The position numbers and the translations under genes are program-made. DNA of 64,000 nucleotides from Phytophthora quininea (Eukaryota; Oomycota; Peronosporomycetes; Peronosporales; Peronosporaceae): contig JAAVTG010000388.1 of assembly GCA_011947345.1 (NCBI GenBank), positions 1 through 64,000 on the forward strand. Reading direction: 5' to 3'. The notes beneath the pieces were generated by a model. It searched no databases. It was not told the origin of the DNA and saw nothing but the letters and a program-made list of their open reading frames with translations. Below are positions 42,140 to 54,119 of this stretch, in pieces. Position 1 is the stretch's first letter, and each line of letters begins with the position of its first letter.

Positions 42140-42939
42140 CGAGTTAGTGGATTGGTCGTCTGAACGGGCTGCAAGAGATTTTCTAGCACAAGCATCGATT
42201 GAACATTGTGATTGGAGAAGAACTTGAGCCATTAGTGTGGGTATATGATCTCCTTGGAAATCACTCGTCGTTGACTCTGCCATTTTTGCTTGACAACTTC
42301 CGGTCATGGTAAGCTTCGTTGACCAAGCCGCTTCGTCTTTGGTTGGACGATGTATGAAATTGAAGTGATTAACTTTGGGGGGTAATGGCCTTCTATCTCG
42401 TTTTTATGAGTTTTTTTTTTTGCTATAGAAGCCTTGTATCTCTTTAGACTAGACAATACAGTTTCCGTCGATGTGGGGACGAATGACCAAGAAGGCATCG
42501 CTTTTGGTGCTGAAGCCTTGATATAGTTTCTTTATCAGAGCGCTGAGGAGCTTTGGGGAGGGCGGCGTAAAAGGAAGTGCCGTCCCCCGCAGTTCAGGCG
42601 AATGGAGGCCACGTGGCCTCCTCAGCCGGCCTACGTCTGCGTGTGTATTAACTTAACTATGGTAATAGAAACTTCTATATCAAATCTACCCCATCCGGAT
42701 AATTCCGGATACACTCACCCCTTCATCAGATGAGGGCTTCGTCCTCGCGACTCTTCAAGAATCGTACTTAAGAGGTGTGATCGCTGAACTTATCCAGAAG
42801 TGGTCCAGTCATTTCTCGATCAGACGTGCACGGCACAGCAGTGGTTGCTTCCGGGCGACTGCTGGGGCGGATTAGTCTTGCGCTGGCTGGTGGTGAATTC
42901 CCCGATTGGAGCTTGATAGGTCCTGCCAGCGCCACCGTC
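42140..42939. other. possible LTR region at the left end of the gypsy element
   Basis: On the minus strand this contains sequence with an LTR look (CTGATAAAGAAACTATATCA, an 18-bp perfect palindrome GGAGGCCACGTGGCCTCC at 42604-42621, a repeated ATCCGGAT). I could not pair it with a second copy at 49.4-49.6 kb, so LTR boundaries are not assigned. Confidence 0.3.
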
Positions 42940-44462
42940 ATGACAGTCGAGTGTGGCAACCTTGGCCGCGCACAGGCGGAGGCGGCACCGCCTTCTTCAA
43001 GACCAGGCACTTCTTCGCCGTCTCCCCTCGATCATCTCGCTGCCGCTGCTGAGAGCGTGCCCCGCGTACCCATCCTGTCGCCGCGTGTCACATCGGCCGC
43101 GCTATTGGCCTCGCTGCCTCCAGCCGAAGACTTCGACTTCGACCCAGGCCTGGTCGATACTTACTTGCTGTTGGACGATGAAGGCGTGCCGGTCGGTTTG
43201 CGTGGCGTCGAGTCATCGCTGCCGGATGCTGCTGCTGCTACCGACAGTCCTGCAGACCTGGATGCTATCCTGGCCGACTCTGATGACGACGGTGTTGAGG
43301 CTGCTGCTGATCAAGGCAGCCCTGCTGCACCTTTAAGCCCGATTACCGTTCCTTCAGTGACGTCATCAAGCCCTGTTGATGAGTTGGTGCGGCTGCTTCA
43401 GCAGCTTCGTGTGGATTCCGCTTCACCGACTCCAAGTGGTCCTACTCTTCGCAGTGATACGACTGAGCTTGAACCGCCCGGGCCTGGTGTTGACGCCCCA
43501 GTCGCGGCTCCCGCGCCTGCGGAACCTTCACCACCACTAGAGACGCAGATGACTGTGTATCACGACGAGCCGTTGCCTAAGCACCCTGCGCGCCATCCGG
43601 GAAATCGGCGCCGCAACTACTACGATCCTGCAGCGCCTTGGGACCCAGCGCGTGAGTACGGCTTTGCCTACATCATGGATCGCCGTGGTGATCCTCCCAA
43701 TCGCTCCTACTTGGTCAAGTGGAACACCAGCCCATTACAGCTGTCTTGGGTCTGGGAGGAGCAGCTTTCTTAGTACCCTGATTTGAAGGATCACGTCGAT
43801 AAGTGGGTTGCAGCTGGACGTCCTGACACGTTTTACCGATACGCCGACGAGCACTTTAGTGGTGCTGGCGGTTCAGCTACGGGGCGCTGCTTCATGGAAG
43901 CTCTCCATGCTGCGTGTTATCACCTTGATAACCCTTCTCTCATCGCTGAAGAACGCTGGGAGCGCTTTGAGAAGCTGCACAAGCGTGAGATGACGTACGG
44001 CGTAAAGCGTGAGGACATGGCTGAATTTTTCAAGTTCCTGGAGCGCGAATGTGTTCCCTTGGATTACAAGGCGCTGTTCAAGTCGCGCCAAGTTGGCTCG
44101 GTCAATTCGCTGGATGATCTTTTGCAATCGTTCGCCGCGCAAAACTGGAGCGTGGATGTTATCTCGTGTGGGCTGGTCAGCACCGTTTGGACCACTGTTT
44201 CGTTCTCGTCGTTCGCCATTGCCGTGACATCTTGATGGCATACGACGTCTGGGGAGAGTTCGAGGATCCGCCTTGCGGTATGGAACCATTGGCGAATATC
44301 AAGTGGGTTGATACTGTCAAGGCCATCTATCACATCAAGGAGGGACCCAAGCCGGAACCACCGCGCGAAAAACGACCCACGAAGACCGACAGGAAGCGCG
44401 CGAGGAAGACTGCCCGCAAGGCGTCCAAGAACGCGAAGAAGAAAGCCAAGAAGTGCCGCTAG
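42940..44462 (+). pseudogene. antisense ORF of the gypsy element with chromodomain-like segment
   Basis: From the ATG at 42940: a long Pro/Ala/Asp/Ser-rich N-terminal half, then a chromodomain-like stretch (YIMDRRGDPPNRSYLVKWN ... WVWEEQLS) at about 43660-43773. A TAG at 43771-43773 interrupts it, but the next frame continues at once with a helical domain (to about 44150). One indel then leads into RDILMAYDVWGEF and a Lys/Arg-rich tail ending at 44462. Not a homologue of gag or pol. Composition is coding-like, so it is a real, now broken ORF rather than a shadow; no pol sense frame lies opposite it. Confidence 0.6.
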
Positions 44463-44515
44463 GAGAGGTAGTCTGGCCTGTTATCATCGGGAATGCAGGT
44501 ATTCTTGAACTTCCT

Positions 44516-47500
44516 TCATTGCTTCGTGGTTCTTCGTCTTCGCTCCAAGCGACGTTGAGCTTCAAACTCTGCGATCAAGTCCGGTACTTGTTTCAAATTT
44601 TCAACGGGTTCCCTACTGGGCTTCTTTTCACCCACCCACTCCACAAGGAATTGGGTTTGTCATTTGTGGCGACGCTTCCCAAGAAGTCGATGTACGCGTT
44701 GACCGACAGTGCCATCGGCGAGGATGACATCGTTTGGCCGTGACAAGCGACTTGGTTCCTTGCAGGGCTTCAGTGAGCCTGTGTTGAAGACTGAATGCAG
44801 CTTGTTTCCCGACTGGATGTTGAGATCGTATGCGTGGTTGTGGATGCGTCGGACAACGCTGTATGATCCAATCCACTTCGGTCCCAATTTCGACGAATTT
44901 GGCAACCCTGTGTGTTTTGGGTCCAAATGCTGCGTGCTAAGGTACACACGATCACCGACGTGGAATTTTTGCTCTTGGCGGTTGTGGTCGTACACATCTT
45001 TCATCCGCTCTTGGGCTTGCGCTAGAGCTTCACGACATCGAAGAGGATTGCTGCTTGCTTCTCTTGGAATTCGGCTCCATGTTTGCTGGTGGGCACTCCC
45101 TTCAGTTGCTCGGCAGTCAAGTGCAGAGGGTTCGATGGGACATACCCCAGGTCTGCTTCGAAGGGAGACATCTTCGTGCTCGAATTCACGGTCGAGTTAA
45201 CAGCAAACTCTACATTGGCAAGGTGGAGGTCCCAGTCGTCCTGCTGTGGCCCCACAAAGCTACGAAGATATTCTTCCAGTGTCCAATTCATTCGTTCTGT
45301 CTGGCCGTCGCCTTGAGCACGATGAGCTACTGTCATGTTCATCGTCGTACTGATGGAATTGAAAACGTACTGCCAGAAAGCAGATACGAACTTACGATCT
45401 CGATCGGATACGATGCTTGTTGGCATTCCGTGATGCCGCCAGATGTGGTTGATGAACAGCCGAGCTACCCCTTCTGCTGTTACTGTTTTCGTGATTGACA
45501 CGAAGTGACACCTCTTGGTCAATCGGTCGACAACTACCCAGATCGAGTCTACTTTGCTCTTCGTACGTGGTAGATCGGTGGCGAAGTCCATGAAAATGGA
45601 ACGCCATCTTTCGTCCGGGATGCGAAGTGGTTCTAGCAGTCCTGGTGGTTTCGTTAACCGTGGCTTGTTCCGACGGCATTGTTCACAATCTGCAATGTAC
45701 TTTTGGATCGACCTGAACATCTTGGGCCAGTACCAATTTCGCGCAAGTGTTAGATACGCGCGCTCTGCACCGGGGTGGCCTCCGTAGTTGGACTCGTGGC
45801 ACTCACCAATGATACGTTGGCGAAGCTTCAGCGAGTTGGGAACTACGAGCCGAGGGACATCATCCACTGGAGATTGATACCATAATAGGTCCTGCGCCTT
45901 GGCGTGGTGCCTGTACTTCTTCCGCTGCTGCTTGGATTTCCGATGGTTCTCCGATTCTCCACGATCGTTGATTGCTGCCAAGATTGCTCGGATCTCGCGG
46001 TCTTTCGAGTACTCTGCTTTGATATCCTTGACCAGATCGGTATCCATTGTTGCTTCCGTTATCTCCAGCAGGAAAGATGTATCGTTGAAGCTGGTGACGC
46101 TTAAGTCATGGAAGAACTTCGTATCTGGCTGCAAGTCTGGTCGTCTGCTCAAGGGATCTGCAATGCGGTTTTCTTCGCGCCAGATAGATACGAGAACGTG
46201 GGCTGGTACTCGGCGAAGATGTCATACCATCGCGCAAGACGACGATTTGCCATCTTTTGGGTAAAGAGTCCTTCGAGACTCTTGTGATCCGTCTCGACGA
46301 TTGATGGGTTATCCAAGCAGCATATCCGGAAAGCAGCTAGCGCGTGAACAATGGCTAAGAGTTCCTGCTGCTGCGTCGGATAGTTAAGCTCCGCTGACTT
46401 CATCTTTCTGCTGGTGTAAGCAATCGGTCGCTCTACACCATTGATGACTTGAAACAAACTCCTCCGAAAGCAAACTTGCTAGCGTCGGTGCGAAGATGCA
46501 TGGGCAAGGTGAAGTTCGGCAGATGCAATACCGGCGGGTCGCACAGCCGTCGCTTCAGCTCCTTGAAATGCTTCAACTGCTCTTCGTCGAAGTGGATCTT
46601 CGCATTACGCTTGGTCTTCTTCTTGAGAAGGTTGAACATGCTTGCTGTCAGCGTAGCGAAATCAGGGCAGAAACGTTGAACGTAACCAGCTAAGCCAAGA
46701 AAGCTGTGAAGCTCCTCTTGTGTTCGCGGTACGGGCCAGTCCTTGATGATCTGTACCTTGTCGGAATCCATGCGTACACCATTCCGTCCGACGAAATCTC
46801 CAAGGCAAGGAATCTCGTCTGCGCAGAAGACACACTTGGAGAGCTTGACGTACAGCTTGCTGTCGCGTAAGATGTCTAACGTCTTTGAAGCACTTCCAAG
46901 TGCTCTTCAATCTGCGGCGACTTCGTGAAGATGTAAATGTCGTCGTAGAACGACTTCGTGTTATCCATCCCACGAAACATCTTCGAAGTCAAGCGATGCA
47001 TTGTTGCTGGCGCATTACAGACTCCCATGGGCAGCACAAGATATTCCCAGAGTCCGTTTGGTGCTTGAAATGCCGTGAATTTGATGTCTTCTTCTCGCAT
47101 GCAAACATGGTAATACGCTGACATCAAATCCATCCTCGAAAACCAGTATGCTCCCGCCATTGCGTCCAGGATGTCTTCTTTCCTTGTCATCGGGGTACTT
47201 TGGCAGATCGTGTTGGAATTCAAGTACCGATAGTCATGGACAATCCGCCATCCGACAGGCTTCCGGACACGGAACGTTGGTGCAGCATGTGGGCTGATAC
47301 TTGGTCTGATGAGTTTCTTCTTCACCATGTCTTCAACCCAGAGCAATACCTCGCGTTGTTGCTCAGGCGATTGCCGCCACTGTTGCCGATACATAGCAAG
47401 ATTTGGATCTTTCACGTCGATCCGGTGCTCGATATCTCGCTTCTCTGGAAGACCCTCAGGAAGTTCGGGACGGAACTCCATGTCCTTATACTCCGTCAAC

Positions 47501-49387
47501 AGATGAAAAGCTGGATTCGACCGGAAACTCTCCCAATCCGTTTCGAGGTAGCTTTGCGCTTTCGCTGTTCCGACATTGTCGGGTTGGCCACGCCGTTGCA
47601 GTGAGCGCGCGACGTTCTTGATCATATCATTCGTCAAAACCAACATGAAGTCTGGTTCTTCTGGGGTCTTCGTCTTGATCCTCAAGAGCTTCCGAAATTT
47701 TTTCGCGTGATGAATTTGGTCTGCACACCGTTATCATCGACAACACCCATCGTGAACATCTTCTCCACGATGATGTCTTTGCCCCGGACGTTGCTGCTTT
47801 CCTCACGCACTACGTCCTTATCCGAAGGCGACCTCGTGCCATCTTCTAGTGTCGGACCTCCGCCGACTGAGGTTTCTTCTCGTTGTTCGCAAACAACACT
47901 TGGGGCACTACTCAACGCAGCTTCACGAACAAGGTTGGCTGGCGACTTCACATCCGTTCCCAGCGCGGCGCCTCGACAGGAATCGGGTCTTTTCGCCGAC
48001 AGGCCTTTCGCCTCGACGGATCTCCGAAGCCCGGAGGCATTCACCGGTCCGCCTTCCTCGATCGGTATACCAACCTCACTTGTTCGTTTGACTCGCTGAG
48101 CCTCGGTCGGGATTCCTTCGATCTTGTGACTTCTCCAGTTCACTTTTGGCTGTGTATCCTCGAAGAATGGAATTCCCAGGATGCAGTCAAACTCGTCGGG
48201 GATGTAGTAGACGACGGCGACGCACTCATACGCCTTGTCTAACCCCGCTACTACGATGTTTAGCAGCAACACTTCCAGTGCTGCTTCGACGATTGGATTA
48301 TCTCCCAGTTTGACACGGATACTCTTGTCTTTGAACTTGGTGGTCTTGAGCTGGTGCTCGTTTACCCATCTTCTCGACACGTAGATGGTGGTAGCACCTC
48401 TATCGAGCAACATGCTCTGTGTCTTGATGCCGTGTTATTCACCGTGATTTCTCCCGACACAGTGAACAGTGGACGCGACTTGTACACCAGAGGGTTTTCG
48501 CACAGAAGGTTAAGGCTAATATTCTCAAGCTTAACAGTTCCGGCTACGCTCTCGACCACACCAGGACCCTCGCTCACTGACGCGGTTTCTCGTTTCCCTG
48601 CTTGGCTTGTTCCTTCTTCCAAGCAAAGCAGTCGGCCTTAATATGGCCGGGCTTCTTACAGAAGAAACACGTCTTGTCGTCCAAGCGTCTGGGTCTCGAG
48701 TTCGGCTTGAATCGACTCTTTCCGCGGAATGGCTTTCCTTCGAACGCTTGTCTGAACGTGGATCGTAGTTGCTCCGTTCCTTTGTCTTGGGTTGATGACC
48801 TTGACGGTCGCGCACCTCTTCCACGAAGTGAGTTACTTCGTACTTGACCGCCAGGTCCATAGCGTCGCTCAGTGTTTCGGGGTTCTCAAGCTTGACGTAG
48901 CTTCGCGTCCGAGGCTTGAGCCCAGTAGCGTAGTTCAAGACTTGGTCGAGAACGCTCATGCCTTCCACGCGGAATATCAGTGCTGAGTAATCGCCGGTGT
49001 ACGTCTCAATGTCCGCCGTTTGCTTGAGGCGCTGCAGCCTCTCGCGCAGTACTGACTAGTAGTTCGACGCCTCGAAGTGTTGGAGCACATGTTCACGGAA
49101 AATTCCCACGTGTACTCGTCGCTTCGGGTCGTCGATGACCAGTGGAGAAACCATCCGGATGCCGGTTTCTCCATCGCTGATCCAGCGATGCTTGGAAGGC
49201 GTGTGCTTGCGTCTTCGATCGCAATGCCGTTGATTCGGCACGCGTTCTCCACTTGAAAGAGCCACTCCTCACGTCTTCCTCGCTTTCCCGAGAACTTGGG
49301 TAGATGACTGGGAATCTTCGAGCGGTCCGCCACCGCTTGAGTGAGTCGATCGATCTCCGCACGGAGTTGGGCGTTCGTCGGAGGCAT
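44516..49387 (-). pseudogene. gypsy gag-pol, many frame breaks
   Basis: Gag starts at the ATG at 49387 (MPPTNAQLRAEIDRL). Then a CCHC knuckle (CFFCKKPGHIKADC, near 48645-48680); an aspartic protease whose triad is changed to DRG at 48400; RT with VHDYRYLN and SFYDDIYIF (46876-47685); RNase H in two frames (46149-46771); integrase with an H-H-C-C finger, D (FMDFATDLP), D (VSDRDRKF) and E; an SH3-like C-terminal segment (44660-45004); then, past a TGA, a chromodomain-like TQFLVEWVG. At least seven frame changes. Not active. Confidence 0.85.
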
Positions 49388-49403
49388 GGGCTTCAAAGGG
49401 GCT

Positions 49404-49423
49404 GGGACCAACAAGTGCTACCA
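49404..49423 (-). promoter_or_regulatory. gypsy primer-binding site
   Basis: The minus strand reads TGGTAGCACTTGTTGGTCCC; the first 7-8 bases are complementary to the 3' end of initiator Met tRNA (GCTACCA). It lies 17 bp before the gag ATG. Confidence 0.5.
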
Positions 49424-49802
49424 GTTTATCAAAGCTCCTCCGCGCTTTGTAAAGTTTCTCTCGATGTGTCCTGTGTTGAACATTCCGTTCACTCCTTGAA
49501 ACTCGTACCTCGTGTTTTCCTCTTTGCTGGCCGAAATTTTACCACTCGTGAATCAGCCACGGATAGTGTGCACTGTACAGCGAAGAATTGACCAAAGTCA
49601 TGCTGCAGCGAGAGCAATTCAATATCTTATTTTTCTCTCCTGTGTCCGCATCCGCGTCGATTGCAGATTCACATCCAATCGATTTTCACCGCGCTTGGGA
49701 GATAGAGATTACCGTAATCTGCTCGTAATGAATATCAACAAAACCGAAGGAATAAAAGCAATCCTGTCCATAGTCACTGCTTTTGCTTGTTCAAAGCTGG
49801 TT

Positions 49803-49819
49803 TTCATTCTTCATATCTC
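49803..49819 (+). promoter_or_regulatory. initiator of the 49842 secreted-protein gene
   Basis: TTCATTCTTCATATCTC, INR plus FPR-like, 23 bp before the ATA that replaces the expected start codon. Confidence 0.5.
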
Positions 49820-49841
49820 AACACCCCCAAACAACAAACGA

Positions 49842-50486
49842 ATAAAATTCCCAGTCGCTGTCGTTCTCGCAATTGCCTTCGTTGTCGCCGTCCAGGCCAA
49901 ACATCCTAGCAAATTTCGAGGTGCTGTGTCAACGGCTGATAGCGCCAGTTGTGACAACCCATTCAACGAACCAAACGAGACTGGAAGCAGCTATTTGATC
50001 CACCTGGGCAGCGGAAGCGATGGCAGTGAGTCGACTGCTTTGGATGTGAGCCAGCTCAAGGACAAAGACCTGAACAAACTCACTCTACTTGACCTACTGG
50101 AGGCCATATTCAACGGCTCTGGATTTTTCGGAGATGAAGATGTTAGCGACGCCAGCTTTAGTGGTGTCAAGTTTTCCTTAAGAAGCATCTTCGGGGACTC
50201 CGAGCTCTAACGCATTCTGGAAAAAGTCATTGGCAGTGACTTGACAGACATGAACACTTTCATGGACACGCTCGGCCAGATCTCACTGACGGTCTATCAA
50301 GCTACGCTGGAGAACGACGAGGCAACTTCGGACATCGAAGATGTTTTCCAGACCACGGCCAGTAATACCAGCGATGTTGATTCTTCCAGTGAAGACCAGG
50401 AAGGACGACAACAAGAAGAATTGCAAGAAGGCAAGAAGCTTACGAGTGCGAAGAAACAGAAATCTGCGTACTCGACGACTGCTTAA
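49842..50486 (+). pseudogene. secreted protein gene with ATG changed to ATA and an in-frame stop
   Basis: The frame reads I-K-F-P-V-A-V-V-L-A-I-A-F-V-V-A-V-Q-A, a textbook signal peptide whose first codon is ATA instead of ATG, just downstream of an intact-looking initiator. The mature part is Ser/Asp/Leu-rich with one cysteine and no known domain. A TAA at 50208-50210 is followed in the same frame by 91 more open codons to 50486. An upstream in-frame ATG (49728) exists but lies before the initiator. Both defects are shared with the other palindrome arm (63052-63696), so they predate the duplication. Confidence 0.6.
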
Positions 50487-51725
50487 ATGTTGGTAGCCGA
50501 TCGTCTCACAAGTTGAAATTGAAATGAGCAGGTTGAACGTTTCAAGGCTGCACAATATTTTATATTTTATGTAGTCTAAGGTGAATAAATGAAAGCTTTA
50601 CCTGCCCCGTGAGCTATGAAGAAGTCTCTGAAGACAGCAACAGTTTTTATTTTTAGGGGGGCATTTATTCTCCTGAGATCGGTAGAGACTGTGCCTTATA
50701 CGCTTTGGTCTGGCTTATTATTGTGTGTTTGAGACCTAGGAACTTTCAACCTTCGCACCAGTTTGTAGCTTGTGTATGGAAAGCGTATCGGCAATTAATT
50801 CGCTCTGGCGGAGACAATAACTCAGAGTAGCATACAGTCGGACCGATTCATTCTATGGGAAACCTTGAAAAAACGTAGATTTCGCTCCGTTTCACCTCAA
50901 CACTGTTCTATCGCCCTACAAACTATCATCTATGCTCACCAAACAAAGCGCCAGAGCATTCACTTGTCGAAACGAACGAGGTGGCATTCGCTGTGTCATA
51001 AATTACCTGCTGCGCTGTCCACTCACGTGATTCTTGCCGAGACCGCTATTGGCTAGTAGTTCTTACTAGAGTGATGCTTGCATGTGCATTGCAAGTCCTA
51101 ACAACCTTGTCAACTAACGCTACGTTGTCATTTTCTAATAGTGGTCGTACCATAAACATCTGAAGACAGCGTTTGAAAAACTGCTCCGTCGTGAACTTTC
51201 TTGGCTGTTGATGAACGAAGAAACTTGGAGAATGAGAGCGCAGTCTACGGTGGCGAGAAAATAATTGCAAGAGCGATACGGACTGCAAAAAGAAATCTCG
51301 GAAGTCTGACAGGCATCCTGCAAAAGCTGAAAAAGCGCTGACCAAGATCAAAACGCTAGCAAGTCAATAGGAACGGATTGCCCCCGGAGTGAGTGGCCTA
51401 ACCTTTGCTACTCGAACTCTTTAGCTATTTGCTGCAGGTCAGAAATGAACTCACCGATGACGATCACAATTTATCCTGCAAGGCAAATCCTGACGGTATT
51501 TTGCACTGCGTGCTTGGCGGTAGTGACATCCTCTACACAATTTCTGATGTTTGATCTGCATATAATACCAAGTGCAGGACCATACGAACAACAATTCACG
51601 GCATGCGCGTGAAGCAAACTAGGCATTTGTGTCGACGCTCGGGTGGATTTGTTTTGTTTAGAGCGACGACAACAGTACTGGTAGGTTGTCTTGCGTCGAG
51701 CTAGGCAGACTGAACCACAAGGCAT
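50487..51725. other. palindrome-arm stretch without a recognised gene
   Basis: Short ORFs only, conserved with the other arm because of the duplication rather than coding constraint. Confidence 0.4.
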
Positions 51726-51884
51726 CTAGTGCCACACCGTTCCAGCCGGAGTTGGCGCAGGCGTCACGGGCGCCGGGTTGGGACGGTTGCGGTTGAACGT
51801 TCCTTGGTTGTTGTTGGTGGCGGCGACTTGCGTCATGCCCAGCACGACAACGACGGCGATAGCGAGGACCTTGATGATCTGCAT
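51726..51884 (-). CDS. small secreted peptide, 52 aa (type I), left-arm copy
   Basis: Signal peptide MQIIKVLAIAVVVVLGMTQV, mature TNNNQGTFNRNRPNP and tail PAPTPAGTVWH. It differs from the 34721 gene by E to Q in the signal peptide. The leader CCGTCTCCGCCAGAAAAA is shared. Its mirror copy is 61661-61819. Confidence 0.75.
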   Translation of the reverse strand: MQIIKVLAIAVVVVLGMTQVAATNNNQGTFNRNRPNPAPVTPAPTPAGTVWH

Positions 51885-52334
51885 GGTGGAGCTCGAGTTT
51901 TTTTCTGGCGGAGACGGATGGGCTTCGAGGTGAATTGAAGAGTGACGCCACCGGAAGGGAAGCCCTCGGCAAATAACGTCCTGCCGCGTTTTGTGAACGC
52001 AGATCGTCATCATTTTCCTGACGTAGCGACTCATCATGAGTTATTGTTGAAGTAGCCACGTAAAGAGAGGATTCATAGTGAGTTATGGTTGAACTCGACG
52101 GTATAACATGGGCTGTGGATCCCCAACACGATGCACGCTCGAATCAATCGGATCCACTGCAACGTTGTAACGCCAAATGGAGCGATGTGGCTGTCATGAC
52201 TATCCCATTCAGTTGCACCTTGCGCCATGATAAAAATTGGAGCGAGCCGAATCGATGCCAAGCAACCCGGACGATCCATTTGATCACTTTTCACTCCCCC
52301 AATACACGTCGACAAACACGAGAAACCACCCTAG

Positions 52335-52464
52335 ATGCAGTCCAAGGCTATTCTCTGTTGAAATCCTCGCGGAGCTGTGTGCGGCTAAAGGCAGCGCCCA
52401 TCAGTGGCAGAACCCGCAACTCGAAAGCCCAGGCCAGTACAGCCGTGCTCTCCACAGGAACTAG
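52335..52464 (+). pseudogene. small secreted-peptide gene, frameshifted signal peptide
   Basis: ATG at 52335 gives MQSKAIL and then leaves frame. The neighbouring frame carries the rest of a hydrophobic segment and ends in the family core, here ESPGQYSRALHRN and stop. Mirror copy at 61081-61210 has ENPGQYSRALHRN, so the arms differ by one residue in the core. Confidence 0.55.
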
Positions 52465-52509
52465 TTGCAGGATAACAATCGCAAATGAGATCAAGTCTGA
52501 TAAACGTCA

Positions 52510-54119
52510 TGCTGGCACGTTCATCATCCTACAGGCTGGTTTTCCCAAGTACGCGCACAGCGCTGTCGTACCAACTCTGATGTCCAGCGGCTCGATTTGG
52601 TGCAGCAATTCGTCGGCGGCCGAGCGGTTCCAACTGATTTCGGTGCCATCGAGTTGGAAACTTGGTCCAAAACCTACTACTGCTAGAAAGCGAGGGCGGA
52701 AAGCGTCGATGCCGCACAAAACGACATCGGTTTGTGATCGGCAAGGCGGAGCGTTTGATAATAGAGCGTTTGATAATAGCCCCAGCTCACCTCCTAGCTG
52801 CCAGGAAGCTGCTTAACACTCCTCCTCGAGCACAAATTATGTCCAACGGCTCTGAAGCACTGTGGCGAAATACAATATCAAGTGCTTGAAGTGCTGGCAT
52901 TACATGCACCGCTGGCAACCGGCAGGTGCACCATCGTCAGCAATTGAAAGTCTTATACTGGTAGCCGCCGTACCATCTCTCTTTCTCCCAAGTCGAGAAC
53001 CAAGGCGATTACTATCGTCGCGATAGTAATCGCCTCGGTTCGAGTGATCGATCCAGAAGTCCACGATGGCGCTATACCCATGCTCCGCCGCGATCAAGAG
53101 AACTCGATATGACAATCTACAGCGCACCACCCAGTCGATTCCGTCGTTTTTCACTTCCATGAGGCCCGGTTGTTGCGGAAAAACTACTGTATGGAAGTTT
53201 CCTCTAGCAGCCATACGGTTGCCGTCACGACCACCGCGGTGGTAAGTCGCAGCTTCCGCGATTTAACACTCAGAGTGGCGGTGAATTCCAGGTTCTATGG
53301 GGAGTGGTTGTTCGAACGATCGAACCGCTCGTTCCCACCTCGCAGCGCACGATCATTGCTCCGGTCTCCATAATCAGCACTGCCGAGAGCATCGGAATTC
53401 AATCCTCGTGGCTGCTCGCCGTCGACAGTCTCCCAACGACGGGTTTTGTTCGCATGGCACGCCAACCAGCGGTGGTGCAACCTCGACAACGATTTCGGCG
53501 ACGACGAACTCGATGTGCAGGAGGTAACGAGTACCAGTTCCAGTGAAGCCTCCCTCCATCAAGCACAATAACGGAGTTCGACCGCTTCTGCCGTTGATAT
53601 CGTCCTGACGCGTGCCGCTTACTGCGCCCGTGTCCATCTCGCGCATGATGTTTGCAATCGCTTGGGCGTCTTTCACTTTTCCTGTCAACCCATAAACTCC
53701 CCTTGCTTCGGTAAGTCAGCACGGCCCTTGCAGCTCCCTGCAGGCTCGTGAGCTCGTCCTCTTTGCTCCCCTCTCTTCCTTTCCTTTAGCTCAGTTGCAG
53801 ATAAAACCACCCACACGTGGATTTGCGCTGGACCGAGCTGCGGACTCTCATGAAGGCGCGTGGTGTCCTCGATCGACCGTGTGGGATGCATCGGCCGAAG
53901 TCGTTGAGCAGAGTGTTGTCTGTACTGTATCCGCTGCGCTTCTTGGCCACGAAGAGCTGCAGGCTGCTTGCATCGCTCGTGAAGCCCCCACCGACTGAAA
54001 TACTCCCAGCGCTCTGTCCACGCGTTTCCATTGAGGAATCCACCAGCGAAAATCGTTTGATGGAAACTACCGAGGACTTTACGCTCGTCTGTGCCCTCCA
54101 CGGCAGCAGACTTGGCCAT
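52510..54119 (-). pseudogene. Crinkler-like (LFLAK-type) gene remnant
   Basis: ATG at 54119. In the frame read at 53786-54043 is DASSLQLFVAKK, close to the LxLFLAK motif of Crinkler effector N-termini (53942-53962). In another frame, shortly after, is GPAQIHVWVVL (about 53802-53825), like the end of that domain. The rest, in changing frames, includes a piece like an ankyrin repeat (RVLLIAAEHGYSAIVDFWI near 53100). Several frameshifts, so no product is expected. The family call rests on two short motifs. Confidence 0.4.
52997..53041. repeat. hairpin with 21-bp arms
   Basis: GAACCAAGGCGATTACTATCG, a 3-base loop, then its reverse complement with one mismatch. Present in mirror form near 60504-60548. 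Confidence 0.8.

Larger units (their letters stand above)
42940..49560 (-). mobile_element. Ty3/gypsy LTR retrotransposon, decayed, with antisense ORF
   Basis: The minus strand carries gag, CCHC knuckle, protease, RT, RNase H, integrase and a chromodomain-like tail, the Ty3/gypsy order. A primer-binding site complementary to the 3' end of initiator tRNA is at the right. A separate plus-strand ORF lies between pol and the left end. Outer boundaries are approximate. Confidence 0.8.

Noticed and set aside
42604..42621. 18-bp perfect palindrome as a protein-binding operator
   Set aside because: It lies in a probable LTR of a decayed gypsy element, with nothing to tie it to host regulation.
49728..50210. 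ATG at 49728 as start of a 161-aa secreted protein
   Set aside because: It lies upstream of the probable transcription initiator at 49803 and adds a sequence unlike a signal peptide; the family-type signal peptide begins at the ATA at 49842.
52085..52816. 243-aa open frame conserved in both palindrome arms
   Set aside because: Conservation is due to the duplication; it overlaps a recognisable peptide pseudogene in another frame and the Crinkler-like remnant on the other strand, and has no domain.
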